From Candidatus Aadella gelida (GTDB lineage: Bacteria > Omnitrophota > Gorgyraeia > Tantalellales > Tantalellaceae), in assembly GCA_030765205.1 (NCBI GenBank), contig JAVCDB010000113.1, positions 1 through 51,699 of the forward strand: a stretch of 51,699 bases of DNA, read 5' to 3'. Positions 44,488 to 51,578 of the stretch are shown here, one piece after another. A program made the translations under genes and the position numbers. The notes under the pieces are model-generated. The model saw only the letters and a program-made list of their open reading frames with translations. It searched no databases and had not been told where the DNA came from. Each line of letters starts with the position of its first letter. The first letter of the stretch is position 1.

Positions 44488-44506
44488 GTGCTGATCAGTG
44501 GTCTTA

Positions 44507-44538
44507 TTAGTAGTCGGGGTTTAAACCCCGACTACTAA
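44507..44538. repeat. PmeI-centred palindrome, copy 4 (32 bp, perfect, variant)
   Basis: The half-site ttagtagtcggggttt is followed by its exact complement. Compared with the other copies, AGCTGGGG is AGTCGGGG and the other arm changes to match. The right end overlaps the last codons of the gnnA-like gene. Confidence 0.88.
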
Positions 44539-45491
44539 TAAAATGGTAAGAGTTTTTTATCGTTAGAATTGATCTTGTCGAGTATAGCCAAAGCTACTTC
44601 AAGAGCTTGTCGTCCTTCATGGCCCGAGATAACAGGTCTTTTCTTTTGATGAACACAGTTAACAAAAGCTTTCAGCTCGACTTTTAACGGTTGTCTTTTT
44701 ATAATTTTGATCCTATCTTTATTGAGAGTGTTGTTGGATTTCGTGAACAGAAAAGCTTCCTGATGCATATAGTCGAGCAGTATATAAGAATGCTCCTGGA
44801 ATATTCTTATTTTTCTCGTCTCTTCCGAGGTGACCCTGCTGGCTGTAATATCAGCTATAACGTCGTTTTGAAAGGTCAGGCGGACGTTTGCCATATCCTC
44901 ATGGTCCGATATAGTACTCATCCCGACGGCTTCGATGTTTTTGACTTTTGAATTTACCAGACCCAAAATGATATCTATATCGTGTATCATAAGGTCCAGA
45001 ACGACGCCTACGTCTTTTATGCGTTTCTTTTTTTTGATCGATCCCAGCCTCTGACATTCGATAAAACGGGGTTTATCAAGCAAAGGTTCAATTGCTCGTA
45101 CAGCCGAATTAAAGCGTTCAATATGTCCGACCTGTAAGATAAGCTCATTTCGCTTAGCAATTTCTATAAGCTCATCCGCTTCTTCTAACGTACTTGTCAT
45201 TGGTTTTTCCACAAGAACATGTGAACCCGCTGACAGAAAATCTTTAGCGACAGCATAATGAGAGGTGGTAGGCACGACTATACTGACGGCGTCGGTTTTA
45301 TCCAAAAGATCATGATAGTCAGTATAATAGTCCGTATCGTATTTTTTGGCGATCTCTTTAGCGACCTTTTTGTTAGTATCACATACACCGACAAGAGACA
45401 TATTTGACCTTTTCTTGATCGCGTGATATATCTTTGCGTGCAGAGACCCTAAATGGCCCGCTCCTATAACTCCGACTTTAAGCTTTCCCAT
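44535..45491 (-). CDS. Gfo/Idh/MocA oxidoreductase in the lipid A locus (GnnA-like)
   Basis: A 318-residue NAD-dependent sugar dehydrogenase. The Rossmann motif GVIGAGHLGSLHA is at the N-terminus, EKPMTSTLEEAD holds the conserved Lys-Pro, and DLMIHDIDIILGL carries the catalytic His region. It sits directly upstream of lpxB on the same strand. A family member between lpxI/lpxA and lpxB is common in delta-type and other diderms, where GnnA oxidises UDP-GlcNAc at C3 for 2,3-diamino lipid A. That role is inferred from position; a GnnB aminotransferase is not in the window. Confidence 0.8.
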   Translation of the reverse strand: MGKLKVGVIGAGHLGSLHAKIYHAIKKRSNMSLVGVCDTNKKVAKEIAKKYDTDYYTDYHDLLDKTDAVSIVVPTTSHYAVAKDFLSAGSHVLVEKPMTSTLEEADELIEIAKRNELILQVGHIERFNSAVRAIEPLLDKPRFIECQRLGSIKKKKRIKDVGVVLDLMIHDIDIILGLVNSKVKNIEAVGMSTISDHEDMANVRLTFQNDVIADITASRVTSEETRKIRIFQEHSYILLDYMHQEAFLFTKSNNTLNKDRIKIIKRQPLKVELKAFVNCVHQKKRPVISGHEGRQALEVALAILDKINSNDKKLLPFY

Positions 45492-45498
45492 GAGCTTG

Positions 45499-45527
45499 AT
45501 TATATCATCACGTACCGTTTAGGGCAA
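45499..45527 (-). promoter_or_regulatory. Possible promoter of gnnA-like/lpxB
   Basis: On the minus strand, TTGCCC and TATAAT are spaced by 17 bases. The -10 box ends 7 bases before the start codon, so the transcript would be leaderless or nearly so. Confidence 0.4.
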
Positions 45528-45529
45528 GA

Positions 45530-45725
45530 GGGGAAATGGGGAAGTGGGGAAGAGTAAACAGTGTTAATAGACCATTGACCATGGACAATTGACTATTGTC
45601 CTTTTTAATTCGGGTATCAGAAGAAGTAGCTGGGGTTTAAACCCCAGCTACTTCTATTAGTGCGCATCGGTCCTTCTATAGTCTATGGTCAATAGTCAAT
45701 GGTCTGCTTTCTATCTTCTATCTAG
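45530..45725. repeat. Repeat block between gnnA-like and msbA, with PmeI palindrome copy 5
   Basis: tagaccattgaccatggaca and atagtctatggtcaatagtc are inverted copies. Between them is a 34-bp perfect palindrome at 45622-45655 (agaagtagctggggttt and its complement). gcgcatcggtccttctatag is the ACCGATGCG unit, reversed. Confidence 0.78.
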
Positions 45726-45747
45726 GATTTATAATAGAGCCTATTTC

Positions 45748-45776
45748 TCGACAATAGCACTCATATATGCTAAAAT
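45748..45776 (+). promoter_or_regulatory. Possible msbA promoter
   Basis: TCGACA (45748-45753) and TAAAAT (45771-45776) are spaced by 17 bases, ending 9 bases before the ATG. Weak match; leader extremely short. Confidence 0.35.
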
Positions 45777-45785
45777 CTACGGAAT

Positions 45786-47597
45786 ATGAAGACCTATATA
45801 AGATTTATAAAACTAATATTGCCTCATGGCGGGACGTTTTCACTGGCTATTTTGTGTATGATATTGTCCACAGCGTTCAGCGCATCACCCGTAGCGCTTG
45901 TGATCCCGCTGGTAGACATCGTTATAACCGGGAAAAAGATAGTTTTACCGGCAGGGACGGTTGCGCCGGTTTGGCTCGCTTCTTTAATAGCCCGGGTAAA
46001 TGCATTTTCCGCACTTGAGCTTCTAAACATCATGACTATTATGATAGTTGTGGTCTTCATAATGAAAGGCATCTTTGAGTTTTTAAGGATGTACTTTATG
46101 AGCGATGTCAGCGAAAAAGTAATAAGAGATGTTAAAGACCGTATATACCGAAAGCTTCAAGGCCTTTCTATGGAGTTTTATAGCCGTAATCCTACCGGTC
46201 AACTGATGTCCCGAATAACATATGACGCCGCAGTGATAAGAGACGCTATCTCTTCAGGTGTCGCCGACACTTTTTACCAGCCCATACAACTTTTGGTTTA
46301 CACAGCTGTTCTTATAGGTCTTAAGATATACGGTGGGGTTCCCTGGAGCCTTATACTTGTGAGTTTGGTACTGGTTCCCTTGATACTTTATCCGGTAATG
46401 AGGATTGGAAAAAAACTTCGCAAGATCAGCCAAAATTCGCAGGAGAAGATTGGGGACATAAACAATATGCTTCTGGAGACAATAACAGGGATCAAACTCG
46501 TAAAATCGTTTTGTATGGAAAAATATGAATCAGATAATTTTAAAGCGCATAATCAGGCGTTCTATAAACTGTCCATGAAGTCCATAAAACGGATGAAAAT
46601 AGTAAGTCCTATGACGGAAGTTATGGGAGTAGCCTGTGTGGCCGTAATTATGTGGATGACAGGGAAAAGCATAGTAAGCGGGGAGCTTTCAACCGGTATT
46701 TTTACCGCGTTTCTTATAGCTCTTTTTTCGCTTATGAAACCCGTAAAAAAATTAAGTAATGTTTATGGAATTAACCAACAGGCCTTGGCCGCTACTGAAC
46801 GTATATTCAGTCTTATTGACGAACCTATCATAATACAGGACAAACCCGGTGCTGAGGGCATAAGTTCTTTTAATAATGAGATCGCGTTCGATAAGGTGTC
46901 TTTTAAATATGAAGAAGAGATGGTCCTTCAAGATATAGATCTTACTGTTAAAAAAGGCGAGATAGTAGCGCTGGTGGGCCCCTCAGGCGGGGGAAAAAGC
47001 ACGCTGGTTAACCTTATCCCGAGATTTTATGACCCTACGCTAGGCAATATTCGTATAGACGGGGTCGACCTAAAAGACGCTTCAGTATCCTCTATGAGGC
47101 ATCTTATAGGACTAGTTACTCAAGAGACGTTACTTTTTAACGATACCGTTAAAGCGAACATAAGTTATGGACACGGGGACCTGGACGAAGAGCAGCTTGT
47201 TCGGGTGGCTACCGCAGCTAACGCTCACAGGTTTATAAAAGAGTTCCCTGACGGATATAATACTATTATAGGCGAACGAGGCGTGAAAATGTCCGGAGGA
47301 CAGAGGCAAAGGATAGCTATAGCCAGGGCCGTATATAAGAATCCTCCGATACTCATATTTGATGAGGCAACTTCACAGCTTGACACCGAAAGTGAGCAGC
47401 TTGTCCAGGAAGCTATAAACAATCTTATGAAAGGCCGGACAGTTATTATTATCGCACATAGGCTGAGCACAGTCAAACATGCAGATAAGATCCTGGTGAT
47501 GGATAAAGGCCGTATAGTCGAAAGCGGCAGGCATGAGGATCTTTTAAACAGAAGTCCTTTATACACAAAACTTTACGAAATGCAATTTTCGAATTAA
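45786..47597 (+). CDS. msbA: Lipid A export ABC transporter MsbA
   Basis: A 603-residue half-transporter with fused membrane and ATPase domains. Six helices fill about residues 15-320. The ATPase has Walker A GPSGGGKST, signature MSGGQRQRIAIARA, Walker B ILIFDEATSQLD, and the switch His in IIIAHRLST. MsbA flips lipid A core across the inner membrane. Its place next to lpxB and a GnnA-like gene supports this over a generic exporter. It is divergent from the lpxB pair. No clear Shine-Dalgarno. Confidence 0.88.
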   Translation: MKTYIRFIKLILPHGGTFSLAILCMILSTAFSASPVALVIPLVDIVITGKKIVLPAGTVAPVWLASLIARVNAFSALELLNIMTIMIVVVFIMKGIFEFLRMYFMSDVSEKVIRDVKDRIYRKLQGLSMEFYSRNPTGQLMSRITYDAAVIRDAISSGVADTFYQPIQLLVYTAVLIGLKIYGGVPWSLILVSLVLVPLILYPVMRIGKKLRKISQNSQEKIGDINNMLLETITGIKLVKSFCMEKYESDNFKAHNQAFYKLSMKSIKRMKIVSPMTEVMGVACVAVIMWMTGKSIVSGELSTGIFTAFLIALFSLMKPVKKLSNVYGINQQALAATERIFSLIDEPIIIQDKPGAEGISSFNNEIAFDKVSFKYEEEMVLQDIDLTVKKGEIVALVGPSGGGKSTLVNLIPRFYDPTLGNIRIDGVDLKDASVSSMRHLIGLVTQETLLFNDTVKANISYGHGDLDEEQLVRVATAANAHRFIKEFPDGYNTIIGERGVKMSGGQRQRIAIARAVYKNPPILIFDEATSQLDTESEQLVQEAINNLMKGRTVIIIAHRLSTVKHADKILVMDKGRIVESGRHEDLLNRSPLYTKLYEMQFSN

Positions 47598-47603
47598 AAA
47601 TAC

Positions 47604-47631
47604 TTGCATTTACAGCTATTTTCTATATAAT
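47604..47631 (+). promoter_or_regulatory. Promoter of rpsB-tsf
   Basis: TTGCAT and TATAAT are spaced by 16 bases, leaving a leader of about 120 bases before the rpsB start. The leader is long enough for S2 autoregulation, but I cannot show a specific structure. Confidence 0.6.
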
Positions 47632-47759
47632 AGGCGTTCAGTATTTTAACGGAGAGTTAACATTAAAGTGGCTATCTAGGGCGCAGGATGAGCTTACTAT
47701 GTGGGTAAGTTTTTTAATCTTGCGATATCCCGGGATCGGCTATGAAGAAGGAGAGGAAC

Positions 47760-48638
47760 ATGGGTATAGCGTCAACAGTAATAAAAGCATTATTAGAGAA
47801 TGGGGTACATTTTGGTCACCAGACCAATAAATGGAACCCGAAAATGAAAAAGTATATCTTTGGAGCAAAAAGCGGGATATATATAATCGACCTCAGAAAG
47901 ACAGAAGCTGCGTTAGCTAAAGCAGTAGAAACTATATACGAACTTGCAGCTTCAGGGAAAACCATACTTTTTGCGGGAACTAAAAAACAAGCAAAATGTA
48001 TCATTCGTGAAGAAGCTGAAAGATGCGGGATGTTCTTTATAGATGAAAGATGGCTGGGGGGATGCCTTACCAATTTCACTACTATAAGAAAAAGTGTTGA
48101 TAGACTTAATCTTCTGCAGGAAAAGAAGAAAAGCGAAGCGTATGAAAATTTGGCGAAGAAAGAAAAAGCGCATATTGAACGCGCAGAATACAAATTGCTG
48201 AAGAATCTTGAAGGTATACGCGATATGGAAGTCTTGCCGGATTGCCTGGTAATAGTCGACGCGGAAGCGGAACACATAGCCATAAAAGAAGCCAGAAAGA
48301 TAGGAATACCGGTAATCGCGCTGATCGATACTAACTGTGATCCGGATCTTGTAGATTATCCTATCCCCGGGAATGATGATGCAATAAGGTCGATCAAGTA
48401 TATCGTCTCCTCACTAGCTGATGCTGTTGAAAAAGGCAGGAACGAGTTTATGGGTACGACCGTTAAGAAAGAAAAACCTGAACCCGAAACCCCGGAAACA
48501 GCACCCGAAGAGAAAAAAGAGGAAAAGATTATAGTCGAAGAAATTGTCGAAGTGCCGGAAGAACCTAAGAAAGAGCAGGAAGAAGTACAAGCAAAAGAAG
48601 AGCCTGAAGAATCTATAGAAGGCGACATAAATATATAG
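47760..48638 (+). CDS. rpsB: 30S ribosomal protein S2
   Basis: S2 binds the small-subunit neck. AAGGAGAGG lies just before the ATG at 47760; the upstream ATG in the ORF track would sit over this site and is rejected. The 292 residues show [44 protein letters not shown], and [30 protein letters not shown] tail of about 55 Glu/Lys/Pro-rich residues extends beyond the usual end. rpsB-tsf-pyrH-frr is a conserved order. Confidence 0.95.
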   Translation: MGIASTVIKALLENGVHFGHQTNKWNPKMKKYIFGAKSGIYIIDLRKTEAALAKAVETIYELAASGKTILFAGTKKQAKCIIREEAERCGMFFIDERWLGGCLTNFTTIRKSVDRLNLLQEKKKSEAYENLAKKEKAHIERAEYKLLKNLEGIRDMEVLPDCLVIVDAEAEHIAIKEARKIGIPVIALIDTNCDPDLVDYPIPGNDDAIRSIKYIVSSLADAVEKGRNEFMGTTVKKEKPEPETPETAPEEKKEEKIIVEEIVEVPEEPKKEQEEVQAKEEPEESIEGDINI

Positions 48639-48644
48639 AGTGGT

Positions 48645-48800
48645 AGAAGAGGTCAGAGGGTAGAAGGTAGACCATTGACCATTGACTATAGAATGACCGA
48701 TGCGCAAATGAGCTTCTAACCGTCATTGCGCGTGTCCGCCGTAGCCAGATAATATATAAATATATCGGCGAAGGAGGGAGTGAAACGAAGCAAATTTAAA
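48645..48800. repeat. Repeat block between rpsB and tsf, including element copy 3
   Basis: accattgaccattgactata and gaatgaccgatgcg units come first. Then 48741-48778 is the third copy of the palindromic element: gtccgccgtagcc, an AT-rich centre, and ggcgaaggaggg. Here it is not next to tRNA sequence. Confidence 0.7.
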
Positions 48801-48825
48801 GAAGAAAAAAATAGGAGCTAATATA

Positions 48826-49416
48826 ATGAGCATGATGGACGCAGTAAAAACATTAAGATTCAAAACTTCCGCAGGAATGATGGAATGCAAAACAGCGCTT
48901 AAAGAATCCGGCGGGGACATAGAAAAAGCTATCGAGATACTTAGAAAAAAAGGTATAACAAAAGCCGCTAAGAAAGCGTCGCGAGTAGCGGGGCAGGGCA
49001 CAATAGAGTCTTATTTGCATACCGGAGGCAGAATAGGCGTGCTTCTTGAAGTTAACTGTGAAACAGACTTTGTTGCGAGGAATGATGCGTTTAAGGAGCT
49101 TACTAAAGATCTTGCTATGCAGATAGCCGCGGCTAACCCGTCATATGTTTCAAGGGACGATATCCCGGAAGATGTTATAGCTAAAGAAAAAGAGATATTT
49201 GCAACCCAGATAAAAGATAAGCCGAAAGAAGTTGTTGAAAAAATAGTTGAAGGCAAACTCACAAAATATTTTTCTGAATCATGTCTCCTAGAACAACCGT
49301 TCATAAAAGATCCTGATAAAAAAGTAAGTGATCTTGTCACGCAAGTTATCGCGACTTTAGGCGAGAATATTGTAGTAAAACGTTTTGCCCGATTCGAAGT
49401 AGGCGAACAGTTCTAG
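48826..49416 (+). CDS. tsf: Elongation factor Ts, short form
   Basis: EF-Ts recycles EF-Tu-GDP. The 196 residues have the N-terminal UBA-like domain ([21 protein letters not shown]) and the core motif [16 protein letters not shown] with the Tu-contacting TDFV. Only one core subdomain is present, as in short EF-Ts of Thermus type (E. coli has 283). It follows rpsB after a repeat block of 187 bases; AGGAG precedes the start. Confidence 0.94.
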   Translation: MSMMDAVKTLRFKTSAGMMECKTALKESGGDIEKAIEILRKKGITKAAKKASRVAGQGTIESYLHTGGRIGVLLEVNCETDFVARNDAFKELTKDLAMQIAAANPSYVSRDDIPEDVIAKEKEIFATQIKDKPKEVVEKIVEGKLTKYFSESCLLEQPFIKDPDKKVSDLVTQVIATLGENIVVKRFARFEVGEQF

Positions 49417-49466
49417 TTAAAAGTTCGTATTAGACTTTTAAACTTTTTGACCTTTAAACTGTTATT

Positions 49467-50186
49467 ATGGCTAAGAAAAACATAAAAAAGAATAGAGTTG
49501 TTCTCAAAATAAGCGGGGAAGCGCTTATGGGGGACCTGGGATATGGAATAGATCCCAAGGTAAGTAACTCTATAGCCAAACAGATAAAAGAAGTAAAAAA
49601 AACCGGAATAGAAATAGCCATAGTGATAGGAGGCGGTAATATCTTCAGGGGTTTGACCGCCGCAAGTAAAGGCATGGATCGTTCTACTGCCGATTATATG
49701 GGTATGCTGGCTACGATGCTTAATGGGCTAGCGCTTCAGGACGCATTAGAGACAGTGGGCGTACATACGAGGGTACTGACGGCGATCGAGATGCAGGAGC
49801 TTGCTGAACCGTATATCAGGCGTCGTGCGGTAAGACATCTTGAAAAGGGACGCGTTATAATTTTTGTCTGCGGTACGGGCAATCCTTATTTCACAACGGA
49901 TACCGCCGCAGCTTTAAGAGCCGTTGAGATAGGTGCCGAGATGATACTTAAAGCTACTAAAGTTGACGGCGTTTATTCTAAAGATCCGGTAAAGTATAAA
50001 AATGCTAAAAAGTATACAGAGCTTAGTTATATGGAAGTTTTAGAGAAAAAACTCAAAGTAATGGACGCAACCGCTGTAAGTTTATGTATGGACAATGATC
50101 TTCCTATAGTAGTTTTTAGCATGAAGAAAAAAGGTAATATAAAAAAAGCTGTCGATGGGAAAAAAATAGGAACAATAATCAAATGA
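49467..50186 (+). CDS. pyrH: Uridylate kinase PyrH
   Basis: PyrH phosphorylates UMP to UDP. The 239 residues show [60 protein letters not shown] and [13 protein letters not shown]. The spacer before it (attagacttttaaacttttt type) is a repeat also seen at 12930 and 29920, and no Shine-Dalgarno is visible. A perfect 20-bp hairpin starts within its last sense codon and includes the stop. Confidence 0.95.
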   Translation: MAKKNIKKNRVVLKISGEALMGDLGYGIDPKVSNSIAKQIKEVKKTGIEIAIVIGGGNIFRGLTAASKGMDRSTADYMGMLATMLNGLALQDALETVGVHTRVLTAIEMQELAEPYIRRRAVRHLEKGRVIIFVCGTGNPYFTTDTAAALRAVEIGAEMILKATKVDGVYSKDPVKYKNAKKYTELSYMEVLEKKLKVMDATAVSLCMDNDLPIVVFSMKKKGNIKKAVDGKKIGTIIK

Positions 50187-50225
50187 GCTGATCGGAGAGT
50201 TTTTTAAACTCTCCGATCAGCTCAT
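50183..50225 (+). terminator. Long perfect hairpin at the pyrH stop
   Basis: atgagctgatcggagagttt pairs exactly with its complement across a 3-T loop. It starts at the pyrH stop codon. There is no T-run after the stem, so it may be an mRNA-end stabiliser or a weak terminator between pyrH and frr. Confidence 0.55.
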
Positions 50226-50394
50226 CCTGAGGAGCGAAGCGACGAAGGATCTCAAAAATACAGGGAAAATAGAGAAAAACAGATCAAAGGTTAGAAGAGT
50301 TAGAAAAAGATTGAATTAATAGAGGCGAAGAATAAGTTGAAGTATCTGTATGAAAATTTAGTTAGAGATCCTTCGCTTCGCTCAGGATGATGAG
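50221..50394. repeat. Pair of facing REP-like elements between pyrH and frr
   Basis: ctcatcctgaggagcgaagc...gaaggatctc (50221-50253) faces agagatccttcgcttcgctc...gatgatgag (50364-50394). The two are inverted copies enclosing about 110 AT-rich bases without a gene. This REP type is widespread in uncultivated bacterial genomes. Confidence 0.75.
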
Positions 50395-50433
50395 TCGGAA
50401 AGATCCCGACCCATCAAATAAGGGGTGGTTTCT

Positions 50434-51000
50434 ATGGTTCAGACAGAAACGGGTAGAGTTATTAAAGAGGGCGAACACAAGATGGAAACGGCGGTAGACG
50501 CGTTAAAACATCAGTTCGCTACTATTAGAACGGGTAGAGCCCATCCCAGTCTAATAGAAGGCGTGAAAGTAGATTATTACGGGACAAAAACCCCGATCAA
50601 ACAATTAGCGAGCATATCTACACCCGAACCCAGGCTAATAGCTGTCCAACCATGGGATAAGACTTCAATGGAGATGATAGAAAAAGCCATACTAGCATCT
50701 GATATAGGAATAACCCCGACGAATGACGGGAAAATGATACGCCTTTCAATGCCGCAGCTAACACAGGAAAGGCGAGACGAATTAATAAAAGTGCTTCATA
50801 GAATAGCCGAAGAAACAAAAGTATCTATACGTAATGCACGGCATCATGCAATAGACGAGGCCGGGAAGCTTGAAAAAGATAACAAGATGACAGAAGACGA
50901 TAAGTTTGAAACGAAAGACCGCATGCAAAAAATAACTACTGAGTACACTAAGAAAATAGAAACTATACTCGCAGATAAAGAAAAAGAAATTCGTAGTTAA
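50434..51000 (+). CDS. frr: Ribosome recycling factor
   Basis: RRF splits post-termination ribosomes with EF-G. The ATG at 50434 follows AGGGGTGG; the upstream GTG in the ORF track would overlap this site. The 188 residues show FATIRTGRAHPSLIEGVKVDYYG, LASISTPEPRLIAVQPWD, ILASDIGITPTNDG, and LTQERRDELIKVLHRIAEETKVSIRNARHHAID. tRNA-Lys follows after five bases, so read-through into the tRNA is likely. Confidence 0.95.
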   Translation: MVQTETGRVIKEGEHKMETAVDALKHQFATIRTGRAHPSLIEGVKVDYYGTKTPIKQLASISTPEPRLIAVQPWDKTSMEMIEKAILASDIGITPTNDGKMIRLSMPQLTQERRDELIKVLHRIAEETKVSIRNARHHAIDEAGKLEKDNKMTEDDKFETKDRMQKITTEYTKKIETILADKEKEIRS

Positions 51001-51005
51001 ATAGC

Positions 51006-51081
51006 GGGCCGCTAGCTCATCCGGTAGAGCAACGCCCTTTTAAGGCGTGGGTGCTTGGTTCGAGTCCAAGGCGGCTCACCA
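51006..51081 (+). tRNA. tRNA-Lys (TTT)
   Basis: A 76-nt cloverleaf. The acceptor gggccgc pairs with gcggctc (one G-U), then discriminator A and CCA. The D-arm is gctc...gagc, the anticodon stem acgcc/ggcgt has loop ctTTTaa, and the T-arm is cttgg ttcgagt ccaag. Confidence 0.94.
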
Positions 51082-51086
51082 CTTAT

Positions 51087-51124
51087 AAAAGCCTCGCAGC
51101 AGTAAAATGTTGCGAGGCTTTTTG
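51087..51124 (+). terminator. Rho-independent terminator after tRNA-Lys
   Basis: agcctcgca...tgcgaggct forms a 9-bp stem extended by near-pairs around a short loop, and ends in TTTTT. It closes the pyrH-frr-tRNA-Lys unit. Confidence 0.85.
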
Positions 51125-51185
51125 TTTCTACACATATCGCACATACCCCCACGTCCTAAAGACTTACGTCACTATCACGCCCACC

Positions 51186-51227
51186 CGTCATTGCGAGAAG
51201 GCCCGAAGGGCCGACGAAGCAATCCCA
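51186..51227. repeat. REP-like element, CGTCATTGCGAG type
   Basis: cgtcattgcgagaaggcccg and its near-complement (gggccgacgaagcaatccc) form an imperfect hairpin with an inner ggccc/gggcc stem. This motif class is common in spacers of many anaerobe and candidate-phylum genomes. Confidence 0.75.
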
Positions 51228-51543
51228 TATGACAACTCACCTATCTCTTTATCTCTAAAAGGCCCCATATTTAACGTCCGCCATTTAATGCGACCATCAC
51301 GGCCTCATGGAAAATTTTACAGGATAAACTCTCCAAACTATCATTGAATTCAAGGGCATTAAATGGAATCGGCGATATAATGGAAGGGATCTATCTCACT
51401 TTATCTCTAAATTAAGGAGGTCTTAGGCTAAAGAAAGACTCTATTGAAGAGTATCAGAGGATTTTTTTAGAACAATACGTCCAAGATTTGTCAGTAGAGA
51501 TAAATTTCGAATCCCGGAACCTCCACCATTTAAAATAAGCATG
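51228..51543. other. Gene-poor stretch with an ORF remnant or tRNA 3' fragment
   Basis: ctatctctttatctctaaa (51242-51260) recurs with a 2-base insertion near 51391-51412. After AGGAGG (51415-51420) a frame encodes KKDSIEEYQRIFLEQYVQDL and more to a stop at about 51537, with no ATG, GTG or TTG start. The same DNA contains ttcgaatcccggaacctcca plus cca (51506-51528), which looks like a tRNA T-loop-to-CCA end. No intact tRNA can be folded, because the T-stem is unpaired. Confidence 0.4.
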
Positions 51544-51578
51544 AAGGCGATTCCAGTCACGGGATCGCCTTTTTTTTG
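51544..51578 (+). terminator. Terminator-type hairpin immediately before the group II intron
   Basis: ggcgattcc and gggatcgcc form a 9-bp stem (one G-U) with a 6-base loop, and the stem is followed by a run of at least seven T. The intron 5' end begins two bases after the T-run, as expected for class C introns. Confidence 0.8.

Noticed and set aside
47742-47759. Upstream ATG for rpsB
   Set aside because: The codons cover the AAGGAGAGG site that serves the ATG at 47760, and S2 proteins begin near that position.
51416-51528. A divergent full tRNA or tmRNA piece using the GGAGGT/ACCTCC pairing
   Set aside because: The T-stem does not pair, no D-arm or seven-base anticodon loop forms, and the spacing is too long for a tRNA.
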